Shown: positions 1 through 8,444 of the stretch, piece after piece
Layout of the letters: each line of letters begins with the position of its first letter
Numbering within the stretch: position 1 is the first letter of the stretch
Assembly: GCA_029259725.1 (NCBI GenBank)
Contig: JAJDER010000070.1
Span: forward strand, 1-64,000
DNA length: 64,000 bases
Direction: 5' to 3'
Source: Planctomycetota bacterium
Lineage (GTDB): Bacteria > Planctomycetota > B15-G4
Made by a program: the position numbers and the translations under genes
Notes under the pieces: model-generated
What the model saw: only the letters and a program-made list of their open reading frames with translations
The model's database searches: none
Told to the model about the DNA's origin: nothing

Positions 1-1
1 C

Positions 2-1996
2 GTCGCCGTCGTCGGAGCGGCGGTGTCGGGGTTCCACGTCGGCCTGCACGCGACGGCGGCCGACGGCCTGCTGGTCGAGGACGCCGACGTCTCCGACAAC
101 ACCCGGCAACACCTGGCCTCCACGCCCGAGGCCGCCGACGACGGCGCCGACTGGCTGAACCCCCACGACAACGACGAGCAGCAGTGGCGGCAGCGCTACG
201 GCGCCGGCCTGTGCATCGAGTCCAGCCGCGACGTCGTCGTGCGCCGCTGTCTCGCACGCCGCGTGCAGAACGGACTGATCCTCGACCGCGTCGAGGGCGC
301 CCAGGTCTACAACAACGACTTCAGCTTCCTCTCGGGCTGGGGCCTGGCGCTGTGGCGCAGCAGCGACAACGTGATCACGCGCAATGCCCTCGACTTCTGC
401 GTGCGGGGGTACAGCCACGGCGTCTACAACCGCGGGCAGGACAGCGCCGGGCTGCTGCTGTTCGAGCAGTGCCACCGCAACGTGATCGCCGAGAACTCGA
501 TCACCCACGGCGGCGACGGGATCTTCGGCTTCGCGGGTCGCGAGGCGCTGGGCGAGACCGACGCCGACCTCGACCTGCTGCGGCGCGGCTGCAACGACAA
601 CCTGTTCGTCGGCAACGACTGCTCCTGGGCCGCGGCGCACGGGCTGGAGCTGACCTTCTCCTTCGGCAACGTCGTCGAGGACAACCTCTTCCGCGGCGAC
701 GCCATCTGCGGGATCTGGGCCGGGTACAGCAAGGACATGCTGATTCGCGGCAACCGCTTCCTCTTCAACGGGGACGCGGGCTACGGCGTCGAGCGCGGCG
801 GCGTGAACATCGAGCACGGCGAGCGCAACGTGATCACCGGCAATCGCTTTGAGGGCAACGCCGCCGGCGTCCATCTCTGGTGGGACGAGGACCCGCACCT
901 GGTCGGCACGCGCTGGGCCCTGCTCAACGGCGCCGCCTGCGCCGACAACGCGCTGGTCGGCAACGTCTTCGAGCGCGACGAGGTGGCCGTGCACCTGCGC
1001 CATGCCGAGACCACCCTGCTGGCCGACAACGACATGCGCGAGGTCGGCGTGGAGATCGAGGCGGTGCACAGCCCGGTGCGCACGACGGGGAGGTTGCCGA
1101 CAGCGAGCGCCGGGGCCGGGCGCCGTGGCGGCGGTGACCGCCGCGTCCCCGAGCTGGTCGTCCTCGGCGAGAGCGAGCCGATCGGCGCCCGCGTCTGGAT
1201 GTGGGGCCGCGAGTGGATCGTGATGACGCCCTGGGGCCCGTGGGACCACGACTCGCCGCTGCTGCATCGCACGTCGGCGGCGCCCGACGTCCACGCGTTC
1301 CAGCTCACGCTGCTCCCTCCGGGCGCGCGGGTCCTGGTCACCGGCACGGGCGTGGCCTACGCGCTGCGTCGACGCGGCACCGAACTCGAGGTCTTCCTCC
1401 CGCCGGACGCCCGCGGGTTGTTCCCCTACCGCGTCGAGGTCCGCGGCACCGACGAACCGCTGGTCGTCGAGGGCGTGCTGCAACGCCTGGGCTGGAACGT
1501 GACCGTGTTCCCGTGGAGCATCGACCCGCGTGAGGACCTGCGGGCCTGGCGCGCCGAGGCGTTGGCGGACGCGGCCGTGACGACCACGACGGATCGGCTC
1601 GACCTGCGTTACGCCATGGGCGGCCCCGGCGACCTGCCGCTGTTCACCGACGAGCTCGACGCCGCGCTGCGGCCCCCGACCGCCGCAGCCCTCGGCACCG
1701 ACCGCTTCGGCACCCTGGCCCGCGCCGAGGTCCCGCTCACCGTGGGGCGCTGGCAGGTCACGACGTTGAGCGACGACGGGGTCCGCGTCCTGATCGACGG
1801 CGAGCCCGTGATCGACAACTGGACCTGGCACGGGCCGACGACCGACATCGGCACCTTCGACGTGACCAGCACCGCGCCGGTCGCCATCACGGTCGAGCAC
1901 TTCGAGCTGGACGGCTACGCCACGCTCTCGGTCGAGCTGGTGGCGCTCCCCTCGCCGCCCACGACCCCCTCGCCGCCGGCCACCTCCAACCGGTAA
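2..1996 (+). CDS. Right-handed beta-helix protein with C-terminal PA14-like domain (5' partial)
   Basis: The reading frame is open from base 2, upstream of the GTG used in the ORF track, so the true start lies outside the window. The first 330 or so residues are short repeats rich in Asn and Gly (for example NDFSFLSGWG, ENSITHGGDG, GNRFLFNGDAG), the pattern of parallel beta-helix proteins of the pectate-lyase/NosD type. These usually bind or cleave polysaccharides. Near the C-terminus the segment DDGVRVLIDGEPVIDNW matches the core of PA14 domains, which often bind carbohydrate. The middle part is not recognised. The protein is probably extracytoplasmic, but the signal peptide would be off the edge. 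No substrate can be inferred. The gene ends in TAA immediately followed by a hairpin. Confidence 0.75.
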   Translation, partial: VAVVGAAVSGFHVGLHATAADGLLVEDADVSDNTRQHLASTPEAADDGADWLNPHDNDEQQWRQRYGAGLCIESSRDVVVRRCLARRVQNGLILDRVEGAQVYNNDFSFLSGWGLALWRSSDNVITRNALDFCVRGYSHGVYNRGQDSAGLLLFEQCHRNVIAENSITHGGDGIFGFAGREALGETDADLDLLRRGCNDNLFVGNDCSWAAAHGLELTFSFGNVVEDNLFRGDAICGIWAGYSKDMLIRGNRFLFNGDAGYGVERGGVNIEHGERNVITGNRFEGNAAGVHLWWDEDPHLVGTRWALLNGAACADNALVGNVFERDEVAVHLRHAETTLLADNDMREVGVEIEAVHSPVRTTGRLPTASAGAGRRGGGDRRVPELVVLGESEPIGARVWMWGREWIVMTPWGPWDHDSPLLHRTSAAPDVHAFQLTLLPPGARVLVTGTGVAYALRRRGTELEVFLPPDARGLFPYRVEVRGTDEPLVVEGVLQRLGWNVTVFPWSIDPREDLRAWRAEALADAAVTTTTDRLDLRYAMGGPGDLPLFTDELDAALRPPTAAALGTDRFGTLARAEVPLTVGRWQVTTLSDDGVRVLIDGEPVIDNWTWHGPTTDIGTFDVTSTAPVAITVEHFELDGYATLSVELVALPSPPTTPSPPATSNR

Positions 1997-2023
1997 CGTC
2001 TCGGCCTCGGAACTCCCGAGACG
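1997..2023 (+). terminator. Hairpin after the beta-helix gene
   Basis: CGTCTCGG and CCGAGACG form a perfect 8-bp stem around an 11-nt loop, starting at the base after the TAA stop. No T-tract follows, so termination is inferred from position and stem strength only. Confidence 0.5.
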
Positions 2024-2066
2024 CGATTGCCCCGTCCGGCGTCGCGACCCGGGGGCCCGTTGCACC

Positions 2067-5000
2067 ATGCCGCGACCGAAACGCCCGCCGACCGATCCCT
2101 TCGCGCTCCTGCGCGACGCGCTCGGGGTGCGCCCGGCCCTCGCCGCCGCCCTGGACGACCCGCGCGGACGGCACCTGCTCACCGGGCTCTGGGCCAGCTC
2201 GGGCGCCCTCGCCACCGGGCTCATCGCGCGGCGCCGCGACAGCCACATCCTGGCCCTGGCCCCCACCGTGGAGCTGGCTGAAGCCCTCGCGCTCGACCTC
2301 TCCACGCTGCATCCGGACCTGCCCGTCGCGCTGCTGCCGGTGGAGGAAGAAGGGCTCGAGGAGGGCCCCGAGCTCCGCGCCAACCGCTCCGAGCGCCTGG
2401 TCGCCCTGGCCACGCTGATCCAAGGCGGGCCGGGCGTGCTCGTCGCGCCCTCGCCGGTGCTGCTCGAGGACCTGCCGTCGGCCGAGCCCGAAGGCCGGCA
2501 CCTGGCCGTCGGGGATCGCCTCGATCGCGAAGCGCTGCTGTCGGACCTCGTGGATCGCTTCGGCTACAACCGCGCGCCGATGGTCGCCGCCCCGGGCGAG
2601 GTCTCGAGCCGCGGCGACATCCTCGACATCTACCCGTGGGTGGCCGCGTCCCCGGTGCGCGTCGAGCTCTTCGACGACGAGATCGAGGAGCTGCGCCGCT
2701 TCGACATCGAGTCCCAGCGCTCGGTGGAGCTGCTGCAACACCTGGATCTGGTCCTCGGCGGCGGCGACCTCACCCGCACGCGCCGCATGCTCGACGTGCT
2801 CGAGGACGACACGACGATCGTGCTGCACGACCCGCCGCGCGTGCGCGACCGGCTGGTCGAGGTGGCCTTCGAGCACGACCGCGCCCCGCGCGAGGTGGAG
2901 GCGGCGCTGACCGCCCTGGCCGGCCGACCCGGCGCCGACCTGCACCCGCTCGACGTCGGCGACCCGGCCACCGATCTCTCGGTCCAGTCCACCGGCAGCG
3001 ACCCGCGGCCCGTGGACGAGGTGCTCGGGGACTGGCGCCTCGACGGCCGCGACGTGCTGCTGCTCGGCGACAGCGACGGGGAGATCGAACGTCTCGCCGA
3101 ACTGCTGGCCGAACGCGGCGTGCCCGTGGACACCGGCCTGCGCCTGGCCGTGGGCCGCGTCACCTCCGGCTTCGCCCTGCCCGACGGCGGCCCGGTGGTC
3201 ATCAACCACCACGAACTGCTCGGCCGCCGCGCGATCCGCCGCCGCCGCCCGCGCCGCGTGGTGCTCAGCCGCGCGCTCGAATCGCTGGCCGAACTCGAGC
3301 CCGGCGACTACGTCGTGCACCTGACCCACGGCGTGGGTCGCTACCGGCGCATGGAACGCCGCGAGCGCGAACAGGGCGAAGAGGACTTCCTGATCCTCGA
3401 GTTCGACGGCGAGACCATGCTCTTCGTGCCGGCCTCGCGCATCGACCTGGTGGAGCGCTTCATCGGCGCCGACGGCGCGCCGCCCAAGCTGGACAAGATC
3501 GGCGGCAAGAGCTGGCGGCGCAAGAAGGACAGGGTGGCGCGCGCCGTCGCCGACCTGGCCAGCCAGCTGCTCGAAGTGCAGGCCATCCGGGCCGCCGGCG
3601 AGGGCTTCGCGTGCCCGCCGGACGACCCGCACCAGGCGCGCTTCGAGGCGGCCTTCCCGTACGAGGACACGCCCGACCAGCACACCAGCTGGGGCGAGGT
3701 GCGCGACGACATGGAGCGCCTGCGCCCGATGGACCGGCTGCTCATCGGCGACGTGGGTTTCGGCAAGACCGAGGTCGCCATCCGCGCGGCCTACAAGGCG
3801 GTGCTGGCCGGCAAGCAGGTCGCCGTGCTGGTGCCGACCACGATCCTGGCCGAGCAGCACTTCGACACTTTCAGCCACCGCATGGCCGAGGAGCCCGTGC
3901 GCATCGAGGTGCTCAGCCGCTTCCGCACGGCGGGCAACACCAGGCAGGTCCTGCGCGACCTGCACGAGGGCAAGGTCGACATCGCCATCGGCACGCACCG
4001 GCTGCTGGGCAAGGACGTCGAGTTCCTCGACCTCGCCCTGGTCATCGTGGACGAGGAGCAACGCTTCGGCGTGGCGCACAAGGAGCGGCTCAAGCAGCTG
4101 CGCTCGTCGGTGGACGTGCTCACGCTCTCGGCCACGCCGATCCCGCGCACGCTGCACATGGCCATGAGCGGGATCCGTGACATCAGCTCGATCAAGACGC
4201 CGCCGCCGGGTCGCCGCTCGGTCCTGACGCGCGTCGCCCTGGACGACGACAAGGTGCTGCGCGACGCGATCCGTCACGAGGTCGGGCGCGGCGGGCAGGT
4301 CTTCGTGCTCTACAACCGCGTGCAGACCATCGCCCACATGCTCGCTCGCGTGCAGCGGCTGGCACCCACGGCGCGCTCGGCGTGCGCGCACGGGCAGATG
4401 CAGGCCACCGAGCTGCGCTCGATCGTGGAGGCCTTCGCGCGCGGCGAGATCGACGTGCTCGTGTGCACCACGATCATCGAGTCGGGCGTCGACATCCCGC
4501 GCGCCAACACGATCGTGGTCACCGACGCGCACCGCTTCGGCCTGGCCGACATGCATCAGCTGCGCGGCCGCGTCGGACGCGAGAACGTCCAGGCCTACGC
4601 GTGGTTCCTGGTGCCCGCGGAGCTGCCGCTGCCGGACCTGGCCAAGCGGCGACTCAAGGCGATCGAGGAGTTCCGCTCGCTCGGCGCGGGACTGCCCATC
4701 GCCCTGCGCGACCTGGAGCTGCGCGGCGCCGGCAACCTGCTGGGCAGCGAGCAGTCCGGACACATCCTGACCGTCGGCTACGACATGTACTGTCGCTTGT
4801 TGCGCTCGGCCGTGGCCGTGGCGCAGGGCCGGCGGGTCGAGGAGGAGCCCGGCGAGATCGAGGTCGAGCTGGGCCTGACCGCGTTCCTGCCGACCGACTA
4901 CGTGCCCGACGAGACCCTGCGCATGAACCTGCTGCGTCGGCTCGCGGCCGCCGGCAAGCGCAAGCTCGACGGCATCGACAAGGAACTGGTCGACCGCTTC

Positions 5001-5294
5001 GGCCGCATGCCCGGGCCGGCCGTCGATCTGCTGGACCTGTTCCGGCTGCGGCGCCTGGTGCGCCTGGCGGGCGTGACCTCGGTGCTGATCGACGGCCTGG
5101 GCGGCGTGATCCTCACGGTCGGCAACGAACGCGAGTATGGGCAGCGCGGCCCGTTCGTGCCGCCCGAGGTGACCCTGGTGGATCCCACCCGCATGCGCCT
5201 GGCGTGGCCCGCGGGGATCAAGACACCGAGGGATCGCCTCAGGTACCTTCTGGAGCGCTTCACCCGCGCCTCGCGCCCGGTTCCTGCTCGCTGA
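2067..5294 (+). CDS. mfd: Transcription-repair coupling factor
   Basis: Mfd is an ATP-driven translocase that removes RNA polymerase stalled at DNA lesions and recruits UvrA. At 1075 aa it is slightly shorter than the E. coli protein (1148 aa). The N-terminal third is the UvrB-like region. A CarD-like RNA-polymerase-interaction domain follows around residues 410-480 (PGDYVVHLTHGVGRYRRM). The helicase core has Walker A GDVGFGKTE near residue 560, Walker B DEEQRFG, SATPIPRTL, and the late helicase motif HQLRGRVGREN. The C-terminal TRCF domain ends with ELVDRFGRMP and a short tail. The ATG at 2067 begins the conserved region; no clear Shine-Dalgarno precedes it. It is followed 33 nt later by a SurA-like gene, likely in the same transcript. 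Confidence 0.97.
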   Translation: MPRPKRPPTDPFALLRDALGVRPALAAALDDPRGRHLLTGLWASSGALATGLIARRRDSHILALAPTVELAEALALDLSTLHPDLPVALLPVEEEGLEEGPELRANRSERLVALATLIQGGPGVLVAPSPVLLEDLPSAEPEGRHLAVGDRLDREALLSDLVDRFGYNRAPMVAAPGEVSSRGDILDIYPWVAASPVRVELFDDEIEELRRFDIESQRSVELLQHLDLVLGGGDLTRTRRMLDVLEDDTTIVLHDPPRVRDRLVEVAFEHDRAPREVEAALTALAGRPGADLHPLDVGDPATDLSVQSTGSDPRPVDEVLGDWRLDGRDVLLLGDSDGEIERLAELLAERGVPVDTGLRLAVGRVTSGFALPDGGPVVINHHELLGRRAIRRRRPRRVVLSRALESLAELEPGDYVVHLTHGVGRYRRMERREREQGEEDFLILEFDGETMLFVPASRIDLVERFIGADGAPPKLDKIGGKSWRRKKDRVARAVADLASQLLEVQAIRAAGEGFACPPDDPHQARFEAAFPYEDTPDQHTSWGEVRDDMERLRPMDRLLIGDVGFGKTEVAIRAAYKAVLAGKQVAVLVPTTILAEQHFDTFSHRMAEEPVRIEVLSRFRTAGNTRQVLRDLHEGKVDIAIGTHRLLGKDVEFLDLALVIVDEEQRFGVAHKERLKQLRSSVDVLTLSATPIPRTLHMAMSGIRDISSIKTPPPGRRSVLTRVALDDDKVLRDAIRHEVGRGGQVFVLYNRVQTIAHMLARVQRLAPTARSACAHGQMQATELRSIVEAFARGEIDVLVCTTIIESGVDIPRANTIVVTDAHRFGLADMHQLRGRVGRENVQAYAWFLVPAELPLPDLAKRRLKAIEEFRSLGAGLPIALRDLELRGAGNLLGSEQSGHILTVGYDMYCRLLRSAVAVAQGRRVEEEPGEIEVELGLTAFLPTDYVPDETLRMNLLRRLAAAGKRKLDGIDKELVDRFGRMPGPAVDLLDLFRLRRLVRLAGVTSVLIDGLGGVILTVGNEREYGQRGPFVPPEVTLVDPTRMRLAWPAGIKTPRDRLRYLLERFTRASRPVPAR

Positions 5295-5327
5295 CCGGCC
5301 CTCTCGCTGACTGGCCCTGCTCGCCCG

Positions 5328-6347
5328 ATGACCGTCGACTCGCTGCTCACCTCGACCCTGCTCCTGCTCGCGCTGGCGGCTGCCGCTCCGGGCCAGACCC
5401 CGCCCGCGCCCGACCCGCGCGCGCCCGACCCGCGCGCTCCGACCGCCGATCCGCGCGACTCGAACATCCCGCAACACGGCCTCGTCGCCACCGTGAACGG
5501 CGAGGCCATCACCATGGGCGACGTGCGCCTGCGCATGGAGGTCCTGAAGGCGACGATGGTGCCCGACGAGACGGTCACCGAGGAGGAGCTGGCCCTGCGC
5601 GCGCGGCGCGAACTGGCCGAGGAGATCCTGCTCGCCGCCGAGGCCACGCGCCTCGGCCTGATCCTGAGCGACCTCGAGGTGAAGGACTACTGGGCCGCTC
5701 GGCTGGGCCACGAGCCCGACTTCGAGACCAGCGCCCAGGCCGCCGGCACCACCGTCCCGCGGCAGATCGAGCTGGCCCGACGCGCGGCCCTCTCCAAGCT
5801 CTACATCGACCACCGCTCGGGGTTGGCGAGCCGCTACACCGGCCGGGTGCCGCCCGATCCGGTGCTGGTGCGGCTGGTCAACGTGACCCCGGGGCAGCTG
5901 CGCGAGGCCTTCACGTCGCAGCGCGACTACTACGTGCTGCCCGAGCTGGTGCACTTCGACGTCTTCCTCTGCCGCGACACCGAGACGGCTCGCGAAGTGG
6001 CCGGCACGCTGCGCAAGGGCGAGTCGCCCACCAGCACCCGCATGGAGTCCGACACGGCGGCGGTCCCGGCCCTGGACGAGCTGTTCACGCCGCAGGCCGC
6101 CGAGTTCCTGAGGACGGCCTCGGGGGGCGACATCAGCGACCCGGTCGAGGTGGTCGGCAACGGCCGCCTGCTGGGGGTGCTCGTCTTCCGCCTCGGGCGG
6201 CGCGAGCCGGGCCGGCCCGCCACCTGGGAAGAGGTCCAGAACGAGATCCGCTTCCGGGTCCAGCGCTCCCGGCTCGAGGAGGCCCGCGCGTACCTGGTGC
6301 GCGGCCTGATCTACAGCGCCCTGTACGGCCCCGACGACCTGTTCTAG
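5328..6347 (+). CDS. SurA/PpiC-like periplasmic foldase
   Basis: This is a 339-aa exported protein. It starts with a hydrophobic signal peptide (LLLLALAAAAPGQ) and a proline-rich linker. LVATVNGEAITMGDVRLRME then follows, which is the opening of the SurA N-terminal chaperone domain. A helical region and a C-terminal part resembling a weak parvulin fold (SDPVEVVGNGRLLGVLVFRL) come next. The parvulin catalytic signature is not clear, so chaperone activity is more likely than isomerase activity. The role is inferred as folding or escort of outer-membrane or secreted proteins. It lies directly downstream of mfd, and a hairpin at 6391-6418 closes the pair. No Shine-Dalgarno is visible before the ATG. 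Confidence 0.75.
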   Translation: MTVDSLLTSTLLLLALAAAAPGQTPPAPDPRAPDPRAPTADPRDSNIPQHGLVATVNGEAITMGDVRLRMEVLKATMVPDETVTEEELALRARRELAEEILLAAEATRLGLILSDLEVKDYWAARLGHEPDFETSAQAAGTTVPRQIELARRAALSKLYIDHRSGLASRYTGRVPPDPVLVRLVNVTPGQLREAFTSQRDYYVLPELVHFDVFLCRDTETAREVAGTLRKGESPTSTRMESDTAAVPALDELFTPQAAEFLRTASGGDISDPVEVVGNGRLLGVLVFRLGRREPGRPATWEEVQNEIRFRVQRSRLEEARAYLVRGLIYSALYGPDDLF

Positions 6348-6354
6348 AGGCGTC

Positions 6355-6385
6355 GCTCGTGCTCCTGCTCGTGCTCCTGCTCGTG
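6355..6385. repeat. 12-bp tandem repeat
   Basis: Two perfect copies of GCTCGTGCTCCT and a partial third copy lie just after the stop codon of the SurA-like gene. Confidence 0.7.
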
Positions 6386-6390
6386 GCGCT

Positions 6391-6418
6391 CGGTCGTCCC
6401 GGAGCCGGGACACGACCG
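6391..6418 (+). terminator. Hairpin ending the mfd transcript
   Basis: CGGTCGTCCCGG pairs with CCGGGACACGACCG through 12 base pairs with a 2-nt bulge. It sits between the SurA-like stop codon and the promoter of the next gene. There is no T-tract. Confidence 0.5.
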
Positions 6419-6437
6419 TGGGCCCGGGCGGGTGCCG

Positions 6438-6466
6438 TTGCCACCCTTCCGGTCAGGGCCTAGAAT
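6438..6466 (+). promoter_or_regulatory. Sigma-70-type promoter for the first toroid gene
   Basis: TTGCCA and TAGAAT are separated by 17 bp, a near-consensus housekeeping promoter. The expected transcript starts near 6473, leaving a leader of about 65 nt with AGGAG before the GTG at 6538. Confidence 0.6.
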
Positions 6467-6537
6467 CGCCTGTTGGCACCCCGCGACCCCGCAGGTCCCC
6501 ATGGACCGCCGGGCCCCCCCGCGCAGGAGTCTTGGCC

Positions 6538-8097
6538 GTGGCCGAGCACTACCCCGAACTCGTCACCCAGCACCAGCACGGCGTCGGCATGCACGAGCCG
6601 AAGTCCTTCGAGGACACGCTGCGCGACCTGGTGCGGAACTCGCCGTACTTCTTCTTCTCGCTCGTGCTGCACGGCGCGGCCATCGGCGTCTTCATGCTGA
6701 TGCCCACGGACAACATCTCGGGCGAGGACGCGCGCATCATCCAGGCGACGGCTGAAGAGTTCGAGGAGCCGATCCCGCCGGAGCCGCCGCCGGAGGAGGA
6801 GATCGAGGAGGTCGAGGAGATCATCGAGGACCCGGTCGTGACCGAGGACGAGGTCACCGAGGTGATCGAGATCGTCGACAACGTCTCGACCGACGCGCCC
6901 TTCGACAGCACCGGCCTGAACGACGTGATCGGCGTGGGCGGCGGTGGCGGCGGGCAGTTCGGCAAGCTGGGGGGTCGCGGCCGCGCCGGCAAGGCGGGTG
7001 GTGAGGCCACCCAGCGCATCGTCGACGACGCCCTGCGCTGGCTGAAGAACCACCAGGACCCCGAGGGCTTCTGGTCTTGCGGCGCGTTCGACCTCGAGTG
7101 CGGCAAGCAGGGCGAGGACGTGATCTGCTCCGGACCCGGCAGCACGCAGCACGACGTGGGCGTGACCGGCCTGGCCCTGCTCGCCTTCCTTGGCGCCGAC
7201 AACACCGACAAGCGCGGCAAGTACAAGGACACCGTCCGGAACGCGCTGAAGTGGCTCAAGGACGTGCAGGAGCCCGACGGCAACTTCGGCTACATGCAGA
7301 ACGCCGACTACACCTACGACCACATCATCGCCACCCTGGCGATGGTCGAGGCGTACGCCATCACGCAGCGCAACTATCTCAAGAAGCCCGCGGAGAAGGC
7401 GCTCGAGTACATGTACTCGATCCGCAACCCCGGGGCGGCCTGGCGGTATGCGGACTTCCACCCGGAGATGCTCACGCACCAGAACGACGTGTCCGTGAGC
7501 GGCTGGGCCGTGCTGGTCATGTCGCTGGCCAAGGAGTACGACCTGCCCTTCGACGAGGTCGCGATGGACGACACCATGTTGTTCATCGAGGAGATGACCG
7601 ACGAGACCGGCAAGACCGGCTACTTCGAGCGCGGCGGCGATCCGGCGCGTCTGGAAGACAAGGGCGTGATCTGGGACAGCGGCCTCTCCGAGTCGATGAC
7701 CGCGGTGGGCATCCTGTGCCGCATCTTCGCCGACCCCGAGCTGGACAACTACCCGGGCAACAAGGCCATGGTCGAGAAGGGCATCAAGCTGATCGAGGCC
7801 AAGCCGATCGTCTGGGACGAGAACGAGATCGGGAAGATCGACTTCTACTACTGGTACTACGCGACCTACGCGCTGTACCAGTACAGCGAGATCGACTCCA
7901 AGCCGTGGAAGGCCTGGGAGAAGCGCATGGTCGATGCCATCGCCGAACAGCAGGTCAAGGAAGGCGAGGAGAAGGGCAGCTGGGACCCGTCGGTGGATCC
8001 GTGGGGCAACGTCGGTGGGCGCGTGTACAGCACGGCCACGCTGGCGCTGTGCATGGAGGTCTTCTACCGCTACGAAACGGTCATCGGCAGCCACTAG
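6538..8097 (+). CDS. TonB-like anchor fused to squalene-cyclase-like toroid domain (paralogue 1)
   Basis: The protein is 519 aa. I chose GTG 6538 over the ORF-track start because AGGAG lies 8 nt upstream and the protein then aligns with the start of paralogue 3. Residues 1-36 are cytoplasmic. One membrane segment (about 37-55) contains SLVLH, the SxxxH pattern of TonB-type energy transducers. An acidic, proline-rich stretch and a Gly-rich linker follow. The rest is an alpha/alpha-toroid of the prenyltransferase/squalene-oxidase-repeat type (ALRWLKNHQDPEGFWSCGAF, GSWDPSVDPWGNVGGRVYST). The DXDD acid of true squalene-hopene cyclases is not present (AMDDT instead), so cyclase activity is unlikely. 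Conserved cysteines (LECGK, VICSG) are shared by all three paralogues. The function is unknown. Confidence 0.8.
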   Translation: MAEHYPELVTQHQHGVGMHEPKSFEDTLRDLVRNSPYFFFSLVLHGAAIGVFMLMPTDNISGEDARIIQATAEEFEEPIPPEPPPEEEIEEVEEIIEDPVVTEDEVTEVIEIVDNVSTDAPFDSTGLNDVIGVGGGGGGQFGKLGGRGRAGKAGGEATQRIVDDALRWLKNHQDPEGFWSCGAFDLECGKQGEDVICSGPGSTQHDVGVTGLALLAFLGADNTDKRGKYKDTVRNALKWLKDVQEPDGNFGYMQNADYTYDHIIATLAMVEAYAITQRNYLKKPAEKALEYMYSIRNPGAAWRYADFHPEMLTHQNDVSVSGWAVLVMSLAKEYDLPFDEVAMDDTMLFIEEMTDETGKTGYFERGGDPARLEDKGVIWDSGLSESMTAVGILCRIFADPELDNYPGNKAMVEKGIKLIEAKPIVWDENEIGKIDFYYWYYATYALYQYSEIDSKPWKAWEKRMVDAIAEQQVKEGEEKGSWDPSVDPWGNVGGRVYSTATLALCMEVFYRYETVIGSH

Positions 8098-8444
8098 ACG
8101 ACGTCGCCTGATCGAACCACCGGCGCCATGCGCGTCGGTGAGCCGCGGCCCCGGTATCCCTTGCGGATGCCGGGGTCGCGGTGGTTCCGGCCGCATGCGC
8201 TCCCTCCCGGGCGGAGGCACGGGGCGGGAAAACGACCAGGTGCCCCGTGCTCAAACAGGCGCTTCGCTAAACTGCCCGCGGGACACCTGGACTTTTCCCC
8301 GTCGCCGATACATCGGAGGCGGGTGGGAGCGCCTGCGGGGGCCGGGGTGAAAGGGGCGGGACTCTGGCGCGCTTCGGCCCTGGTGGCGGTGGGCCGGACC
8401 GGCGGTATGGTGGCAAGCAGGGAGCCTCGGGGGAGTCGCCGACC
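8098..8444. other. Intergenic region between toroid paralogues 1 and 2
   Basis: This 347-bp stretch holds the hairpin at 8143-8181 and a TAAACT box at 8268-8273 with no convincing -35. The ribosome binding site GGGGGAG lies 9 nt before the ATG at 8445. I see no gene here. Confidence 0.5.
8143..8181 (+). terminator. Strong hairpin after paralogue 1
   Basis: CCGCGGCCCCGGTAT pairs with ATGCCGGGGTCGCGG over 15 positions, two of them wobble pairs, around a 9-nt loop. It lies 46 nt after the stop codon, with no T-tract. Confidence 0.5.

Noticed and set aside
1887-6413. 1508-aa minus-strand ORF and many others of its kind (18430..22797 +, 51715..57048 +)
   Set aside because: They lie antisense to well-supported genes and their translations are low-complexity. 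High GC at third codon positions produces such shadows.
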